A stretch of DNA of 5,942 nt from an uncultured Aquimarina sp. (GTDB lineage Bacteria; Bacteroidota; Bacteroidia; Flavobacteriales; Flavobacteriaceae): the NCBI GenBank assembly GCA_937958735.1, contig CALGNG010000372.1, forward strand, positions 1 to 5,942, in the 5' to 3' direction. Positions within the stretch are counted from its first letter, which is position 1, and every line of letters begins with the position of its first letter. The notes under the pieces were generated by a model. The model worked only from the letters and a program-made list of their open reading frames with translations. It was not told the origin of the DNA and did no database searches. Shown here piece after piece: positions 5,862 to 5,942 of this stretch. The position numbers and the translations under genes were made by a program.

Positions 5862-5942
5862 ATGAAAACAAAAGTACAAACTGTAAATATTCAAAATAAA
5901 AAAGCCAGATTCGAGTTCGAAATTTTGGATAAATATACTGCG
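5862..5942 (+). CDS. smpB: SsrA-binding protein SmpB, N-terminal fragment
   Basis: Only the first 27 codons are present; the frame is open at the right edge. The residues NIQNKKARFEFEILDKYTA match the conserved start of SmpB (the usual form is N-x-KA-x-x-x-Y/F-x-I-x-x-x-Y-x-A-G), where the first strand of the beta-barrel begins. SmpB binds tmRNA and places it in the empty A site of ribosomes stalled on broken mRNA, so that the unfinished protein is tagged for degradation. The start at 5862 fits the family; the full protein is normally about 150 residues, so most lies beyond the window. It is divergent from the GH5 gene and so independently transcribed. Identification rests on a short stretch, but the pattern is distinctive. 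Confidence 0.92.
   Translation, partial: MKTKVQTVNIQNKKARFEFEILDKYTA

Overview
The window looks like chromosomal DNA of a marine-type or free-living member of the Flavobacteriaceae (Bacteroidota). The evidence is the low-GC sequence with AT-rich spacers, start codons preceded by A/T-rich stretches rather than Shine-Dalgarno sites, TAnnTTTG-type -7 promoter elements, a lipoprotein with a Ser/Asp/Asn-rich stretch after the lipid cysteine, and a C-terminal type IX secretion (T9SS) sorting domain. Family-level placement is inference; genus cannot be read from this window.

Layout: (1) 1-413, minus strand: the N-terminal part of a secreted surface or extracellular protein that runs off the left edge. 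(2) 414-805: a divergent spacer with no gene but with a cluster of AGGTT/AACCT pentamers and a bulged hairpin. (3) 806-1270, plus: a small lipoprotein of unknown function. (4) 1271-1560: a spacer containing the clpB upstream region, with a -24/-12-like (sigma-54-type) match. (5) 1561-4143, plus: a complete clpB disaggregase gene. (6) 4201-4239: a strong 16-bp stem-loop between the convergent clpB and glucanase genes, probably a bidirectional terminator. (7) 4326-5570, minus: a complete secreted GH5 (subfamily 2-like) endoglucanase with signal peptide and T9SS tail. (8) 5571-5861: a divergent spacer with two candidate -7 elements and a nested inverted repeat. (9) 5862-5942, plus: the first 27 codons of smpB.

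The genes do not form one operon: strands alternate and each gene appears to be its own transcription unit. Two are protein and translation quality-control genes (clpB works with DnaK/DnaJ/GrpE to dissolve aggregates; smpB works with tmRNA to rescue stalled ribosomes). Three encode exported products (a partial secreted protein, a lipoprotein, a T9SS-exported glucanase). No mobile element, CRISPR array, tRNA, rRNA or clear novel multi-gene system was seen. The most interesting points are small: the uncharacterised lipoprotein and its patterned upstream region, and the control region of smpB.
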